This document shows positions 33,935 through 43,294 of a stretch of 64,000 nt of DNA, piece after piece (positions within the stretch are counted from its first letter, which is position 1; every line of letters begins with the position of its first letter). The notes below the pieces were generated by a model. That model had not been told where the DNA came from. It saw only the letters and a list, made by a program, of their open reading frames with translations, and did no database searches. The stretch is from NCBI RefSeq assembly GCF_043951865.1, contig NZ_JBINJF010000021.1, positions 13,916 through 77,915 on the forward strand, given 5' to 3'. Source of the stretch: JAMQKA01 sp043951865. Its GTDB lineage: Bacteria; Bacteroidota; Rhodothermia; Balneolales; Balneolaceae. The position numbers and the translations under genes are program-made.

Positions 33935-36067
33935 ATGGAACAAAAAGTAAAAAATATTGAGTTTGCACCCGGTAAGACACTGTCAATAGAGACAGGCCGC
34001 TTAGCCAAACAGGCAGATGGTGCAGTTGTAGTACGTATGGGCGACACAATGGTCTTGTGTACCGCTGTAAGTGCCAAGGAAGCAAAACCGGGACAGGACT
34101 TTTTCCCGCTAACGGTTGATCTCCGGGAGAGCTTCTCGGCCGGCGGACGATTTCCCGGTGGATTTATCAAACGCGAGGGGCGGCCTTCAGACAAGGAGAT
34201 CCTGTCCAGCCGACTGATCGATCGCTCTATTCGCCCCCTGTTTCCCAATGGGTATTACAATGAAACCCAGATTATCTGTACGGTAATCTCCTCAGATGGC
34301 GAAAATGATGGTGACGTGCTTGGTGCGGTAGGAGCTTCGGCAGCACTGCATATTTCCGACATCCCGTTTGAAGGCGGGCCCATGGCGGAAGTGAGAGTAG
34401 GCCGCATCGACGGAGAGTTTGTCATCAATCCCACGATCTCCGAACTGGAAGAAAGTGACATCGACATGATCGTTGGCGGTACAGCCGACAGCGTTATTAT
34501 GATGGAGGGGGAGATGGAGGAGATCTCCGAGGCGGAAATGCTCGAAGCGATCAAAGCCGGGCATGAAGCTATTCAAAAATTGTGCGAGTTCCAGGAACAG
34601 CTGCGCGAGGAGTTTGGCGTACCCAAGCGTTCGTTTGAGCCGGAAGAGGTCGATGAAGAGCTCAAGAACAGGGTTTACGAACTGGCTCAGCCGGAAATTC
34701 ACGATATCGTCACCACCGGACTTGGAAAAGAGGAGTACAGCGACCGGCTGAAGGCGGTTAAAGATGAAACGGTTGACAAGCTGGTGGAAGAAGATGAAGA
34801 GCTGGCCGAAGAGGAAGATACGATCCGCAATATCTGCAAGGATATTGAAAAAGAGGAACTCCGCGGACTGATACTAAATGAAAAACGCAGAATTGACGGT
34901 CGCAGCCCGGAAGATATCCGCGATATTTGGACGGAAGTGGGATATATGGCCCGAACACATGGTTCGGCGATCTTTACACGGGGAGAGACCCAGTCGCTGG
35001 TTTCGGTAACCCTGGGCAGCAAGAAAGATGAGCAGGCCGTAGATACGCTGTTTAACGAAGAGGCCAAACATTTCTTCCTGCATTACAATTTTCCCCCGTT
35101 CAGCGTGGGTGAAACGGCATTTCTGCGGGGACCGGGACGGCGTGAAATCGGCCACGGTCACCTTGCAGAGCGCGCATTAAAGAAAATGATGCCCTCGTTT
35201 GATGAATTTGGCTATGTCATCCGCGTAATATCTGACATTCTCGAATCCAACGGTTCCTCGTCGATGGCCTCTGTTTGTGGCGGCTCGATGGCCCTGATGG
35301 ATGCGGGTGTACCTATCAAAAAGCCGGTGGCCGGCATCGCCATGGGAATGATCGTTGGGGATGATGATAATGCGGTTGTTCTCTCTGATATTCGTGGTGA
35401 AGAGGACTTTATGGGCGATATGGACTTTAAAACGGCAGGGACCCGCGAGGGGATTACTGCCACTCAAATGGATATGAAGGTGCAGGGCATCTCATTTGAA
35501 GTACTCGAGCGTGCACTGGAGCAAGCGCGGGTTGGACGCCTCCATATTCTGGATAAAATGAGTGAGACCATCAGCGAACCCCGCGAGCAGCTTTCGCGCT
35601 TTGCACCGCAACTGCTCAAAATGGAGATCGATGCCGATGACATCGGGGCCGTTATTGGGCCGGGAGGCAAAGTGATTCAGGGTCTGCAGCGCGAAACCGA
35701 CACGGAAATTCACGTGGAGGAAGATGAAGAGCGCGGCAAGGGACTGATTACCATCTCCGCCGACAGCCTTGAGAAGGCCGAGACCTGCCAGAAACGTATC
35801 AAGGAGATCCTCGGTGACCTCGAAGAGGGAGCTATTTACCACGGTACGGTGAAGGCGATCAAAGATTACGGCGCTTTTGTTGAGATTGTACCTGGAAAAG
35901 ATGGGCTGCTTCATGTCTCTGAGATCAATCACTCTCATGTCAAAAATGTAAGTGATGTGCTTTCTGTCGGTGACGAGCTCGACGTAAAGCTGCTCAAAGT
36001 AGAACGGGGCGGTAAACTCAGACTGTCCAGGAAAGCACTGATTCCTGAAAACGGCGATGAAGAGTAA
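33935..36067 (+). CDS. pnp: Polyribonucleotide nucleotidyltransferase (PNPase)
   Basis: Phosphorolytic 3'-to-5' exoribonuclease of mRNA decay. Two RNase PH domains (about 10-230 and 310-545; the active one contains FFLHYNFPPFSVGE and GRREIGHGHLAERAL), an alpha-helical linker rich in Asp/Glu, a KH domain (IGAVIGPGGKVIQGLQ) and a C-terminal S1 domain (GTVKAIKDYGAFVEIVPG) give the normal order, and 710 residues is the usual length. It is followed by a strong terminator. Confidence 0.97.
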   Translation: MEQKVKNIEFAPGKTLSIETGRLAKQADGAVVVRMGDTMVLCTAVSAKEAKPGQDFFPLTVDLRESFSAGGRFPGGFIKREGRPSDKEILSSRLIDRSIRPLFPNGYYNETQIICTVISSDGENDGDVLGAVGASAALHISDIPFEGGPMAEVRVGRIDGEFVINPTISELEESDIDMIVGGTADSVIMMEGEMEEISEAEMLEAIKAGHEAIQKLCEFQEQLREEFGVPKRSFEPEEVDEELKNRVYELAQPEIHDIVTTGLGKEEYSDRLKAVKDETVDKLVEEDEELAEEEDTIRNICKDIEKEELRGLILNEKRRIDGRSPEDIRDIWTEVGYMARTHGSAIFTRGETQSLVSVTLGSKKDEQAVDTLFNEEAKHFFLHYNFPPFSVGETAFLRGPGRREIGHGHLAERALKKMMPSFDEFGYVIRVISDILESNGSSSMASVCGGSMALMDAGVPIKKPVAGIAMGMIVGDDDNAVVLSDIRGEEDFMGDMDFKTAGTREGITATQMDMKVQGISFEVLERALEQARVGRLHILDKMSETISEPREQLSRFAPQLLKMEIDADDIGAVIGPGGKVIQGLQRETDTEIHVEEDEERGKGLITISADSLEKAETCQKRIKEILGDLEEGAIYHGTVKAIKDYGAFVEIVPGKDGLLHVSEINHSHVKNVSDVLSVGDELDVKLLKVERGGKLRLSRKALIPENGDEE

Positions 36068-36103
36068 GCTTTTTGTTTAGTTAATTTCACACCTAAAACG
36101 GAT

Positions 36104-36140
36104 GCCGTTCTTTCTGATCTCAGAAAGAACGGCTTTTTTT
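36104..36140 (+). terminator. Intrinsic terminator after pnp
   Basis: Arms 36104-36117 (gccgttctttctga) and 36120-36133 are perfect 14-bp complements with a minimal loop, followed by seven T (36134-36140). Confidence 0.9.
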
Positions 36141-36211
36141 ATAAATTAAATGCCACTGCACAGACGGTAAATCATTAAAAAAACAGAGTAGAGAATAAGT
36201 AGAGATTTATT

Positions 36212-37477
36212 ATGACCTCAATGCGCAATGTGAATGAAATTGATTTTGTTGAAAAAACAGATCTTGATAACGGCCTGACGATCGTTACCGAAAATATCGA
36301 AAGCGTAAAAAGCGTTACTGCCGGCATCTGGGTCAAAACGGGGAGCAGAAACGAGACCGCCGCCCAGGCGGGGATTACCCATTTTTTGGAGCATATGCTG
36401 TTCAAAGGTACGGAAAGCCGCTCTTCGTATGATATAGCGATGAGCATGGAATCGGTGGGCGGGTATCTGAATGCATTCACCTCATCAGAATATACCTGCT
36501 ACTATGCCCGATGTCTGAATACGAAGCTTGATCGCGCCCTGGATGTTCTTGCCGATATGGTACTTCATCCCACATTTCCAAAAGAGGAGATTGAAAAAGA
36601 AAAAAAAGTAGTCATCGAGGAGATGAAAATGTACCGCGACAGCCCGGATGACTACCTCTTTGAGGAGTTCAGTGGAAGCGTGTTCAAGGATCACCCGCTC
36701 GGGCGGCCGGTGATCGGCTATGAAGACACCGTATCAAGTTTTGACCGCAGCGACTTGTACGATTATATGGATGACCGGTACCAGCCGTGGAATCTGCTGG
36801 TGGCAGTTGCCGGCAACGTGGAGCATGAACGGGTGGTGGATGAGGTGAGCCGGTACTTCGGGGAGTTACCGGCACGCGAGAAAAAGGAGCAGGAGCAACC
36901 CCTGAATGAGTATGAACCACAGCGGCAGACCTATACCAAGCCTATCGAGCAAACCCACCTGATTGTGGGGCGAAGAGGCCTGGATTTCGATCACCGCGAC
37001 AAATACCGGCTGCTGCTGGCCAATACCGTGCTGGGAGGGGGGATGAGCTCCCGGCTGCACCAGAATATTCGTGAAAAGTTTGGCTACTGCTACTCAATCA
37101 ACACGTTTAACCAGTCCTACAAGGATACCGGGTTGTTTGGAATCTATGTGGGAACCGATCTGGAATATGTGAATCACGTACGCGAATTAATCGATAAAGA
37201 GCTCCGGAAATTACAGGAGGAGACCATCGGCGGACAGGAGATGCAGGAAGCCAAGGCGCAGTTGAAGGGAAAGCTGGTGCTGTCGCTGGAAAGTACGAGC
37301 AACAGGATGTCTCGGTTGGCGAAAAGCGAACTGTATTATAACCGTTATATCACAATCGATGAGCTGATCGCGGAGATCGACCAGGTGGAAGCGGGGGAGA
37401 TCAAAGCTTTTGCAGAAAATTTCTTTAATACAGAACTCTATTCTGAAGCGTTGCTAATACCTGAAGGTGCAGATTGA
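36212..37477 (+). CDS. M16 family zinc peptidase
   Basis: Pitrilysin-family protease related to mitochondrial processing peptidase. The inverted zinc motif HFLEH is His57, Glu60 and His61, and the third ligand is expected at Glu136 in EKKVVIEEMKMYRDSPDD, at the normal distance. LFKGTESRSSYDIA and the C-terminal half (SSRLHQNIREKFGYCYSI) match the two-domain core. It has no signal peptide, so it is probably cytoplasmic. A pnp-M16 gene order is common in many phyla. Confidence 0.93.
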   Translation: MTSMRNVNEIDFVEKTDLDNGLTIVTENIESVKSVTAGIWVKTGSRNETAAQAGITHFLEHMLFKGTESRSSYDIAMSMESVGGYLNAFTSSEYTCYYARCLNTKLDRALDVLADMVLHPTFPKEEIEKEKKVVIEEMKMYRDSPDDYLFEEFSGSVFKDHPLGRPVIGYEDTVSSFDRSDLYDYMDDRYQPWNLLVAVAGNVEHERVVDEVSRYFGELPAREKKEQEQPLNEYEPQRQTYTKPIEQTHLIVGRRGLDFDHRDKYRLLLANTVLGGGMSSRLHQNIREKFGYCYSINTFNQSYKDTGLFGIYVGTDLEYVNHVRELIDKELRKLQEETIGGQEMQEAKAQLKGKLVLSLESTSNRMSRLAKSELYYNRYITIDELIAEIDQVEAGEIKAFAENFFNTELYSEALLIPEGAD

Positions 37478-37581
37478 TGGAGGATACCTTTTAGCCGGAT
37501 AATTCGCAATTGATTGGGTGCTCTGAAAAATGCTGTTTTTGTGAATCCCGGGTCGGTTGGCAAATAATCGAGATATAAAAA

Positions 37582-37620
37582 ACATCCGCCCACAGACGGT
37601 TAAGTACTGCAAGCGGATGT
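37582..37620. terminator. Hairpin between convergent M16 and torF genes
   Basis: Arms 37582-37589 (acatccgc) and 37613-37620 are complementary with a 23-nt loop, flanked by an A-run (37577-37582) that reads as T-run for the minus strand. It probably terminates torF and may serve both genes. Confidence 0.45.
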
Positions 37621-37675
37621 GTGGTTGAACGGGAAAATGATAAAATTTTCCCATCAGGTAACGTTATTTAACGGT

Positions 37676-38362
37676 CTATAGAGACACTCCAACAACGATA
37701 TAGAGCTGTTCGGTGTCCGGATTCAGGATAACCGATCCACTGAGCGGAACGGTCAGGCTCTCGGTAACCTCGATATTTTTTGAAGTGCCGATACCGACAT
37801 TAACGATATCGAATTCTCCATCCGAGGAGTGCCAGCCGTCACCTCCACCGACAAAAAGATCGGCTCCACCGGCAGAATAGCCCAGTTCAAAATAGACGTC
37901 ATCACCGGCAGATCCACCTCCCGCGAAAATATAATTTGCAGAGAGGGAGAGATCGCCGACGGTGTATCCGCCATTTAATTCAAAGGCGTGACTGTCCTCC
38001 TCAAAGAAGGGCGTAGTGGCTCCAGGGTACCAGTAGTCGGTGACCCCGAGGCTTAATCCGAAATCGAAGGTGTAGCCGGTATAGAGGTCCATTTCCTGAA
38101 AACCAACGGTCCCGTCCGCTACCGAGCCGTCGATCCCCTGGGAACCCCAGGCACCAAGAGCAAATCCTCCGGAACTGAATTCAACATATGGTTGAATGGA
38201 GGGACCCGAGTACGCAACACCACGCCATACATAGGTGCTGTAGAGATCCACTCCCGTGTCCAGTTCCTGTGCCTGAACCGGTTTGAACTGTATGCTAAAA
38301 AGAACTACAAAAAGTCCGGTCAATAAATATTTAAAAAACTTGTTGTTGGTATTCTTAGTCAT
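37676..38362 (-). CDS. TorF family putative porin
   Basis: Outer-membrane beta-barrel-type protein of the TorF (formerly Gcw_chp) family. A signal peptide (hydrophobic 9-27, ending VQAQ) precedes the typical start ELDTGVDLYSTYVWRGVAYS, then alternating amphipathic strands with many Gly and aromatic residues; the C-terminus LYIVVGVSL resembles a barrel end strand. I use ATG at 38362 (228 residues); an ATG at 38392 adds ten residues before the signal peptide. It follows amt on the same strand after about 115 bp, suggesting a role in ammonium or nitrogenous solute passage across the outer membrane. Confidence 0.85.
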   Translation of the reverse strand: MTKNTNNKFFKYLLTGLFVVLFSIQFKPVQAQELDTGVDLYSTYVWRGVAYSGPSIQPYVEFSSGGFALGAWGSQGIDGSVADGTVGFQEMDLYTGYTFDFGLSLGVTDYWYPGATTPFFEEDSHAFELNGGYTVGDLSLSANYIFAGGGSAGDDVYFELGYSAGGADLFVGGGDGWHSSDGEFDIVNVGIGTSKNIEVTESLTVPLSGSVILNPDTEQLYIVVGVSL

Positions 38363-38477
38363 AATATTTCCTGTGATAGAATGTTTAATCATTGGTTAGT
38401 ACAGTGGTTGAACATTTATGTGAAGCCGGCGGGAGTAACCGCCAAGTAAACTCCCGTCGACTTCTTTTTTGTGAGAA

Positions 38478-39821
38478 TTAGATTTCACCCTCGATAAATT
38501 CGTCGCTTCCAACGAATTCAGGGTAGGCACGGTTGTCGTGTTCGTGGAGGTCAAGTCCCCTCGCTTCAAGCTTTCCATTGACGCGAAGTCCGACCGTAGA
38601 CTTAATAATGTTGAACAGGACGTAGCTAATCGGGAAGGTCCACAAGAAGGCGGCTGCAATACCCAACAGCTGGATTCCTATGATAGAGGGAGCGAATCCC
38701 TGGGTCCCAAAAAGTCCGGCCGTCGTATCAAAAAGTCCGGCTGCAAGCGTTCCCCATGCACCACAAACTCCGTGAACGGCGATGGCGCCTACAGGATCGT
38801 CAACGAACTTCTCAAGCCATTCGGAGGCGTACACAACGATGATACCTGCAATGGCCCCGGCAATAATTGCGAACCCCGGGCTAAGATTTGCACAACCAGC
38901 GGTAATACCCACCAGTCCGGCAAGTACACCGTTAATCGTCATCGGGGCATCCGGCTTTCCATCTTTCAACCAGGTGACGATCATGGCAAATGTGGCACCG
39001 GCACCGGCTGCAAGGAACGTGTTCATGGCGATAAGGGCGATGCTTGTATCTCCCGCCGTGGTAGATCCGGCGTTGAACCCGAACCAGCCAAACCAGAGGA
39101 TAAACACTCCAAGAGCGGCAAAAGGCAGACTGTGACCGGGAATATGCTGGGGATTACCGTTCTCATCATATTTGCCGACGCGGGGTCCCACGACCAGGGC
39201 ACCAGCGAGTGCTGCCCATCCACCTACCGAGTGTACGACCGTAGAACCGGCAAAGTCGATAAAGCCGAGGTTTTCCAACCACCCGCTTCCATTAAACAGA
39301 CCACCCCAGGCCCAAGACCCGAAAATGGGGTAAATTACACCTGTAATCAGGATCGAAAAGACAAGATAGCCAGTGAATTTCGTCCGTTCAGCCACTGCTC
39401 CTGACACAATTGTAGCGGCGGTTGCCGCAAATACGGCCTGAAAAATGAAAAATGCCCAGGTCCATGTTTGATCTTGACCTTCAATTCCGGAAAGGAAAAA
39501 CCCGTCCGTACCGATCCACCCTCCGGCGGAGGTACCGAACATCAGGCCAAAACCAAGAATAAAGAAGACCAATCCGCCTGCACCAACATCCATGAAGTTT
39601 TTCATAATGATGTTGACTGCATTTTTAGAGCGGGAGAACCCGGCTTCCAAAAGTGCAAACCCGGCCTGCATAAAGAAGACCAGAATTGCGGCAAGAATAG
39701 TCCAAACGTAGTTGATATTGGTTTGCGTGACAGCGTCCTGAAGGGCGGCGGACTCTGCAGCAAATGCACTTGTTACCCCGGTCAATAAAAATGACAGGAT
39801 CAGTATGCAGTATTTAATCAT
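38478..39821 (-). CDS. amtB: Ammonium transporter, Amt family
   Basis: Inner-membrane ammonium channel. The 447-residue protein starts with a cleavable signal (SFLLTGVTSAFAAES) and has 11 membrane segments. Conserved features include the twin pore histidines in STVVHSVGGWAALAGAL and IAVHGVCGAWGTLAAGL, and the GGWIGTDGFFLSG region. The C-terminal tail includes LDLHEHDNRAYPEF, the motif that docks GlnK-type PII proteins in other Amts. No glnK gene is adjacent. Promoter and hairpin are at 39863-39917. Confidence 0.95.
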   Translation of the reverse strand: MIKYCILILSFLLTGVTSAFAAESAALQDAVTQTNINYVWTILAAILVFFMQAGFALLEAGFSRSKNAVNIIMKNFMDVGAGGLVFFILGFGLMFGTSAGGWIGTDGFFLSGIEGQDQTWTWAFFIFQAVFAATAATIVSGAVAERTKFTGYLVFSILITGVIYPIFGSWAWGGLFNGSGWLENLGFIDFAGSTVVHSVGGWAALAGALVVGPRVGKYDENGNPQHIPGHSLPFAALGVFILWFGWFGFNAGSTTAGDTSIALIAMNTFLAAGAGATFAMIVTWLKDGKPDAPMTINGVLAGLVGITAGCANLSPGFAIIAGAIAGIIVVYASEWLEKFVDDPVGAIAVHGVCGAWGTLAAGLFDTTAGLFGTQGFAPSIIGIQLLGIAAAFLWTFPISYVLFNIIKSTVGLRVNGKLEARGLDLHEHDNRAYPEFVGSDEFIEGEI

Positions 39822-39862
39822 TGTCCAGTTAGTTTAGTTGAGATTGAGTTTTAACCTAAAGT

Positions 39863-39882
39863 TGTTTTGATCTCTCAAAACA
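39863..39882. promoter_or_regulatory. Hairpin/operator at the amt transcription start region
   Basis: Perfect 8-bp inverted repeat (tgttttga / tcaaaaca) around tctc. It lies 5 bp downstream of the predicted amt -7 element and 42 bp before the start codon, a position suited to a repressor site or a 5'-end RNA hairpin. Confidence 0.5.
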
Positions 39883-39886
39883 GTTC

Positions 39887-39917
39887 CTAAAGTATTTAGC
39901 TTAAAATTAATTGTCAA
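39887..39917 (-). promoter_or_regulatory. Candidate amt promoter
   Basis: Minus strand TTGACA (39917-39912) and TACTTTAG (39894-39887), 20 bp after TTG; seven of eight matches to TAnnTTTG. Confidence 0.5.
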
Positions 39918-40132
39918 CTAAAAAAATAAATTAATTTTTACTTTGGTCAGTACTAACTGAGGAAATGGTTTTATACGACATAAATTAATTAGGAGAAGAG
40001 AAGGGCGGTCCTAAAATGCTGTAACGGGGCTCAGATCTGCTTTTTCGTCGATGTATTTTATTTGTTTCGTTTAAATCGAATGCAAATATCCCCTAAAAAA
40101 ATTAGGAAGTCAACAAATAAATCGAATAAAAA
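39918..40132. other. AT-rich gap between amt promoter and aminotransferase
   Basis: With the amt leader this forms a 311-bp intergenic region. Beyond the amt promoter and hairpin I see no gene, strong hairpin or repeat. Confidence 0.6.
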
Positions 40133-41479
40133 TTAAGAGGAAAGGTAGGATTCGATATTTGCGGCGATCGTATTCCAGGTTTTTGTGCGCGTATCGGGGT
40201 CGTTTTCCAGGAGAGTAAGGCGAAACCCGTTTCTGTTGCTGGCAAATCCGCTGAGAGGTACCACGCAAATGCCGGTGGCCCCGAGCAGGTAATAGACAAA
40301 TCGTTTGTCCAGCTTTACCTCCAGAACGTTGGATTCAACCAGTTCGCGGATACGGGGATCATCTATCTGAAGGTACTGCGTATTGTCCAGGATCTCTTCG
40401 TCAAATACCACCGTCATGTAAAAAGCACCCTGCGGTTTGATAACCTGGATTCCATCCACTGTTGAAAAGATCTCGTAGGCTTGCCGCGCGCGATCGCGGA
40501 ACATCTGCTTGCGCTGCTCCAGATGGTCTCGGTACCGCGGATCTCCCATCACCCGGGGAATGGAGAGCTGGGGCAGGTTGGTGGAGCTGACCTCCAGCAT
40601 CTTTGCATTGATCAGTGTTTTTATATAAGTCTGGAACGCCGGGTATTTGTCCTGGTTGAAGACCTCGATCCAACCGCAGCGTGCACCCGGCCAGGGGTAT
40701 TCTTTGGAAATTCCGCGCAGCGCCATGCCGGGTACATCGCCGATTACCTCGCTCAAGGAAGCGGTATCCGACCCGTTGTAGATAATGTTGGCATATATTT
40801 CATCGCAGATCATAAATAACCGGTGTTCCCGGGCAATAGCCACCATCTCCTCCAGCACCTCCCGGGGATATACAGCTCCCGTGGGATTGTCGGGATTGAT
40901 GATTAGCATACCGGCAATCGAATCGTTGTATTTCACCTTGTTTCTGAGATCCTCAATATCCGGCATCCAGTTGTTATCGGGATCAAGTTTGTAGGTCAGG
41001 TGTTTATACCCCGAGTGGGCCGCTTCAGCCGAGGAGTGGGTAGAGTAGGCAGGAGAGGGGCCGATAACCCGGGCTTCCCTCTTAAGGTAGCCAAATATCT
41101 TGCCGACGGCATCCCCGAGTCCGTTAAAGAAGATAATTTCATCTTCGGTAATCTGGCAGCCTCCACGCTCGTTGACCAAATCTGCCAGAAAACGGCGGGT
41201 TTCGGGATTGCCCTGTGTGGTGCTGTAGCTGTAGCTGCTGTCGTCTTCCACCAGGTCAATAATTATATCCTTGATCCACCGGGGCAGCTTTTCTCCCTTT
41301 TTGATGGGGTCGCCGATATTTTCCCACGTTATAGAGACACCCAGCTCCTTTATTTTATTGGCGAACGCAACAATTTCCCGGATCTCGTAGGTGAGCTGAC
41401 CGGATCCGTCATGTAAAATACTCCGTCGCAATTTTCCGTCCTCTTTAGATTCCAGGACAATATTCTTGTTGAAAGCCAT
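40133..41479 (-). CDS. PLP-dependent aminotransferase, class I/II
   Basis: Fold-type I aminotransferase. Key positions are visible: NPDNPTGAVYPREVLEEM, CDEIYANIIYNG (PLP Asp/Tyr) and the Schiff-base Lys in GISKEYPWPGARCGW. The sequence RETRRFLADLVNERGG-like helix and FFNGLGDAVGKIFGYL fit an aspartate/alanine-type enzyme, with an unusual long N-terminal part; the amino-acid substrate cannot be read. I prefer ATG at 41479 (448 residues) over an upstream TTG at 41527. It is transcribed alone. Confidence 0.9.
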   Translation of the reverse strand: MAFNKNIVLESKEDGKLRRSILHDGSGQLTYEIREIVAFANKIKELGVSITWENIGDPIKKGEKLPRWIKDIIIDLVEDDSSYSYSTTQGNPETRRFLADLVNERGGCQITEDEIIFFNGLGDAVGKIFGYLKREARVIGPSPAYSTHSSAEAAHSGYKHLTYKLDPDNNWMPDIEDLRNKVKYNDSIAGMLIINPDNPTGAVYPREVLEEMVAIAREHRLFMICDEIYANIIYNGSDTASLSEVIGDVPGMALRGISKEYPWPGARCGWIEVFNQDKYPAFQTYIKTLINAKMLEVSSTNLPQLSIPRVMGDPRYRDHLEQRKQMFRDRARQAYEIFSTVDGIQVIKPQGAFYMTVVFDEEILDNTQYLQIDDPRIRELVESNVLEVKLDKRFVYYLLGATGICVVPLSGFASNRNGFRLTLLENDPDTRTKTWNTIAANIESYLSS

Positions 41480-41594
41480 TAGAGCTGAATATCTGCTTAA
41501 ATCGTTTTCCAATTCATATATCGACAATACAAATAAGTTCCAAGATTAAAAACTATTGCGGTCAATTAAAAGGAAAAATACCCCGATGTTCCAG

Positions 41595-41690
41595 CCCCTT
41601 TTAAGAGGGCTTTGCAAAACTCTCCATTCCTCGTTCCGAGGGAGTTGTACTCCGTTAACCCCGGTTCCATCAAAACCCGCTACCTGTTCC
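41595..41690 (+). repeat. Dispersed two-hairpin repeat, copy A (degenerate)
   Basis: Matches copy B at agggctttgcaaaac (41606-41620), ccattcctcgttccgag (41624-41640) and the first hairpin ggag-ttgta-ctcc, but the second hairpin half is degraded. It lies about 100 bp upstream of asnS. Confidence 0.65.
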
Positions 41691-41797
41691 TTTGATTGTA
41701 TTTGTAATAACTGCTATTCTTGGATACATTTTGCCTCAATTTACCCGGCATTTCACATACATGAACGACTGTAAAAAATCAGCTAAATTTGGTGCCA

Positions 41798-43294
41798 ATG
41801 ATCTATATTAAAAATCTAGCCGATCACGAAGATCAGGATGTAACGCTCAAAGGGTGGGTTTATAACTACAGGAGCAGCAAAAACTTGTATTTCCTGGAGC
41901 TGAGGGACGGCACCGGCATCTGCCAGTGCGTTGTTTCAAGGGAGGATGTGGCTGAAAACGTTTGGCAGGCGGCAGACTCCCTGCGCCAGGAGAGCTCGCT
42001 GGAGGTAACCGGCCGGATTGTCAAGGACGAGCGCAGTATCGGGGGATACGAAATGCACGTTTCTGATATCAGGGTTCACCAGATCGCCGAGGATTACCCG
42101 ATCACTCCCAAAGAGCACGGGGTCGATTTTTTGATGGAGAACCGCCACCTGTGGCTGCGCTCCCAGCGGCAGTGGGCCGCCATGCGGGTGCGCAATGAAA
42201 TTATTTGGGCAATTCACCGGTTTTTCCAGGAGCGCGATTTTGTTCAGATGGACGCCCCGATTTTTACAGGCAACGCCGCCGAAGGCACCACCACGCTGTT
42301 CGAAACGGAATATTTCGATGAAAAGGCGTATCTCACACAATCCGGACAACTGTATGGGGAGGCGATGGCGATGGCACATGGACTCATCTACACGTTTGGC
42401 CCCACATTTCGTGCCGAAAAGAGTAAAACGCGCCGCCATCTAACTGAATTTTGGATGGTGGAACCGGAGATGGCCTACTACGACCTGGAGATGAATATGG
42501 ATCTGGCAGAGAATTTTATCAAGGCGATTGTGGGGCAGGTGCTCGACCGACGCTCCAGAGAGCTTGATATTCTAGAACGGGATACAGCGGCCCTCGAGTC
42601 GGTTGTAAATAATGAGTTCCCGCGCATCTCCTATTCCGAGGCTGTTGAGACCCTCAAAAGCGATGAAACGGCTGCCCTGCTGGAACAGATGACGGAGGAT
42701 CGAAAGCAGGAATACGGCGAGCTGGAGAAGGAGCGAGAGGAGATCCGGAAGGAGCGGGGCTCGGCCAAAAAGTGGCGCAAAGCCCAGATCGATGAACGCA
42801 TTCGGGAGATTGCCGAGCGGATGGACCAGATTGAAGAGGATCTGCGCAATATCCCGACTTGGAAAGAGTCGGCGCTGAATTTTGAATGGGGCACCGATTT
42901 CGGCGGCAGTGACGAGACGATCCTTATGATGCAGTACGAAACCCCGATTATCGTGCATCGCTATCCGGCCGAAATCAAAGCGTTCTACATGAAACGGGAT
43001 CCCGAAGATGTAGATTTGGCCCTGGCCTGTGACGTGCTGGCACCGGAGGGCTACGGCGAAATCATCGGCGGCAGTGAGCGCGAGGATGACCTGGAAACCC
43101 TGAAAAAGCGGATTGAGGAGCACGAACTGCCGGAAGATCTCTTCAACTGGTACCTCGATTTACGCCGTTATGGTTCCGTACCGCACTCCGGCTTCGGATT
43201 GGGACTGGAGCGCACCGTGGCATGGCTCTGCGGACTCGATCACGTGCGTGAGACGATTCCATTTCCCCGGATGCTGGGTCGGCTGCGCCCTTAA
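41798..43294 (+). CDS. asnS: Asparagine-tRNA ligase
   Basis: Class II aminoacyl-tRNA synthetase. The N-terminal OB fold has LKGWVYNYRSSKNLYFLELR; motif 2 is FRAEKSKTRRHLTEFWMVE and motif 3 is GFGLGLERTVAWLCG. The 498-residue protein is about 30-60 residues longer than typical AsnRS because of a charged, helical, probably coiled-coil insertion (about 300-360, rich in Glu/Arg/Lys) between motifs 2 and 3. Start ATG at 41798 gives MIYIKNLADHED; an in-frame TTG (41789) and GTG (41792) lie just before. Repeat copies A and B flank the gene on both sides. Confidence 0.94.
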   Translation: MIYIKNLADHEDQDVTLKGWVYNYRSSKNLYFLELRDGTGICQCVVSREDVAENVWQAADSLRQESSLEVTGRIVKDERSIGGYEMHVSDIRVHQIAEDYPITPKEHGVDFLMENRHLWLRSQRQWAAMRVRNEIIWAIHRFFQERDFVQMDAPIFTGNAAEGTTTLFETEYFDEKAYLTQSGQLYGEAMAMAHGLIYTFGPTFRAEKSKTRRHLTEFWMVEPEMAYYDLEMNMDLAENFIKAIVGQVLDRRSRELDILERDTAALESVVNNEFPRISYSEAVETLKSDETAALLEQMTEDRKQEYGELEKEREEIRKERGSAKKWRKAQIDERIREIAERMDQIEEDLRNIPTWKESALNFEWGTDFGGSDETILMMQYETPIIVHRYPAEIKAFYMKRDPEDVDLALACDVLAPEGYGEIIGGSEREDDLETLKKRIEEHELPEDLFNWYLDLRRYGSVPHSGFGLGLERTVAWLCGLDHVRETIPFPRMLGRLRP

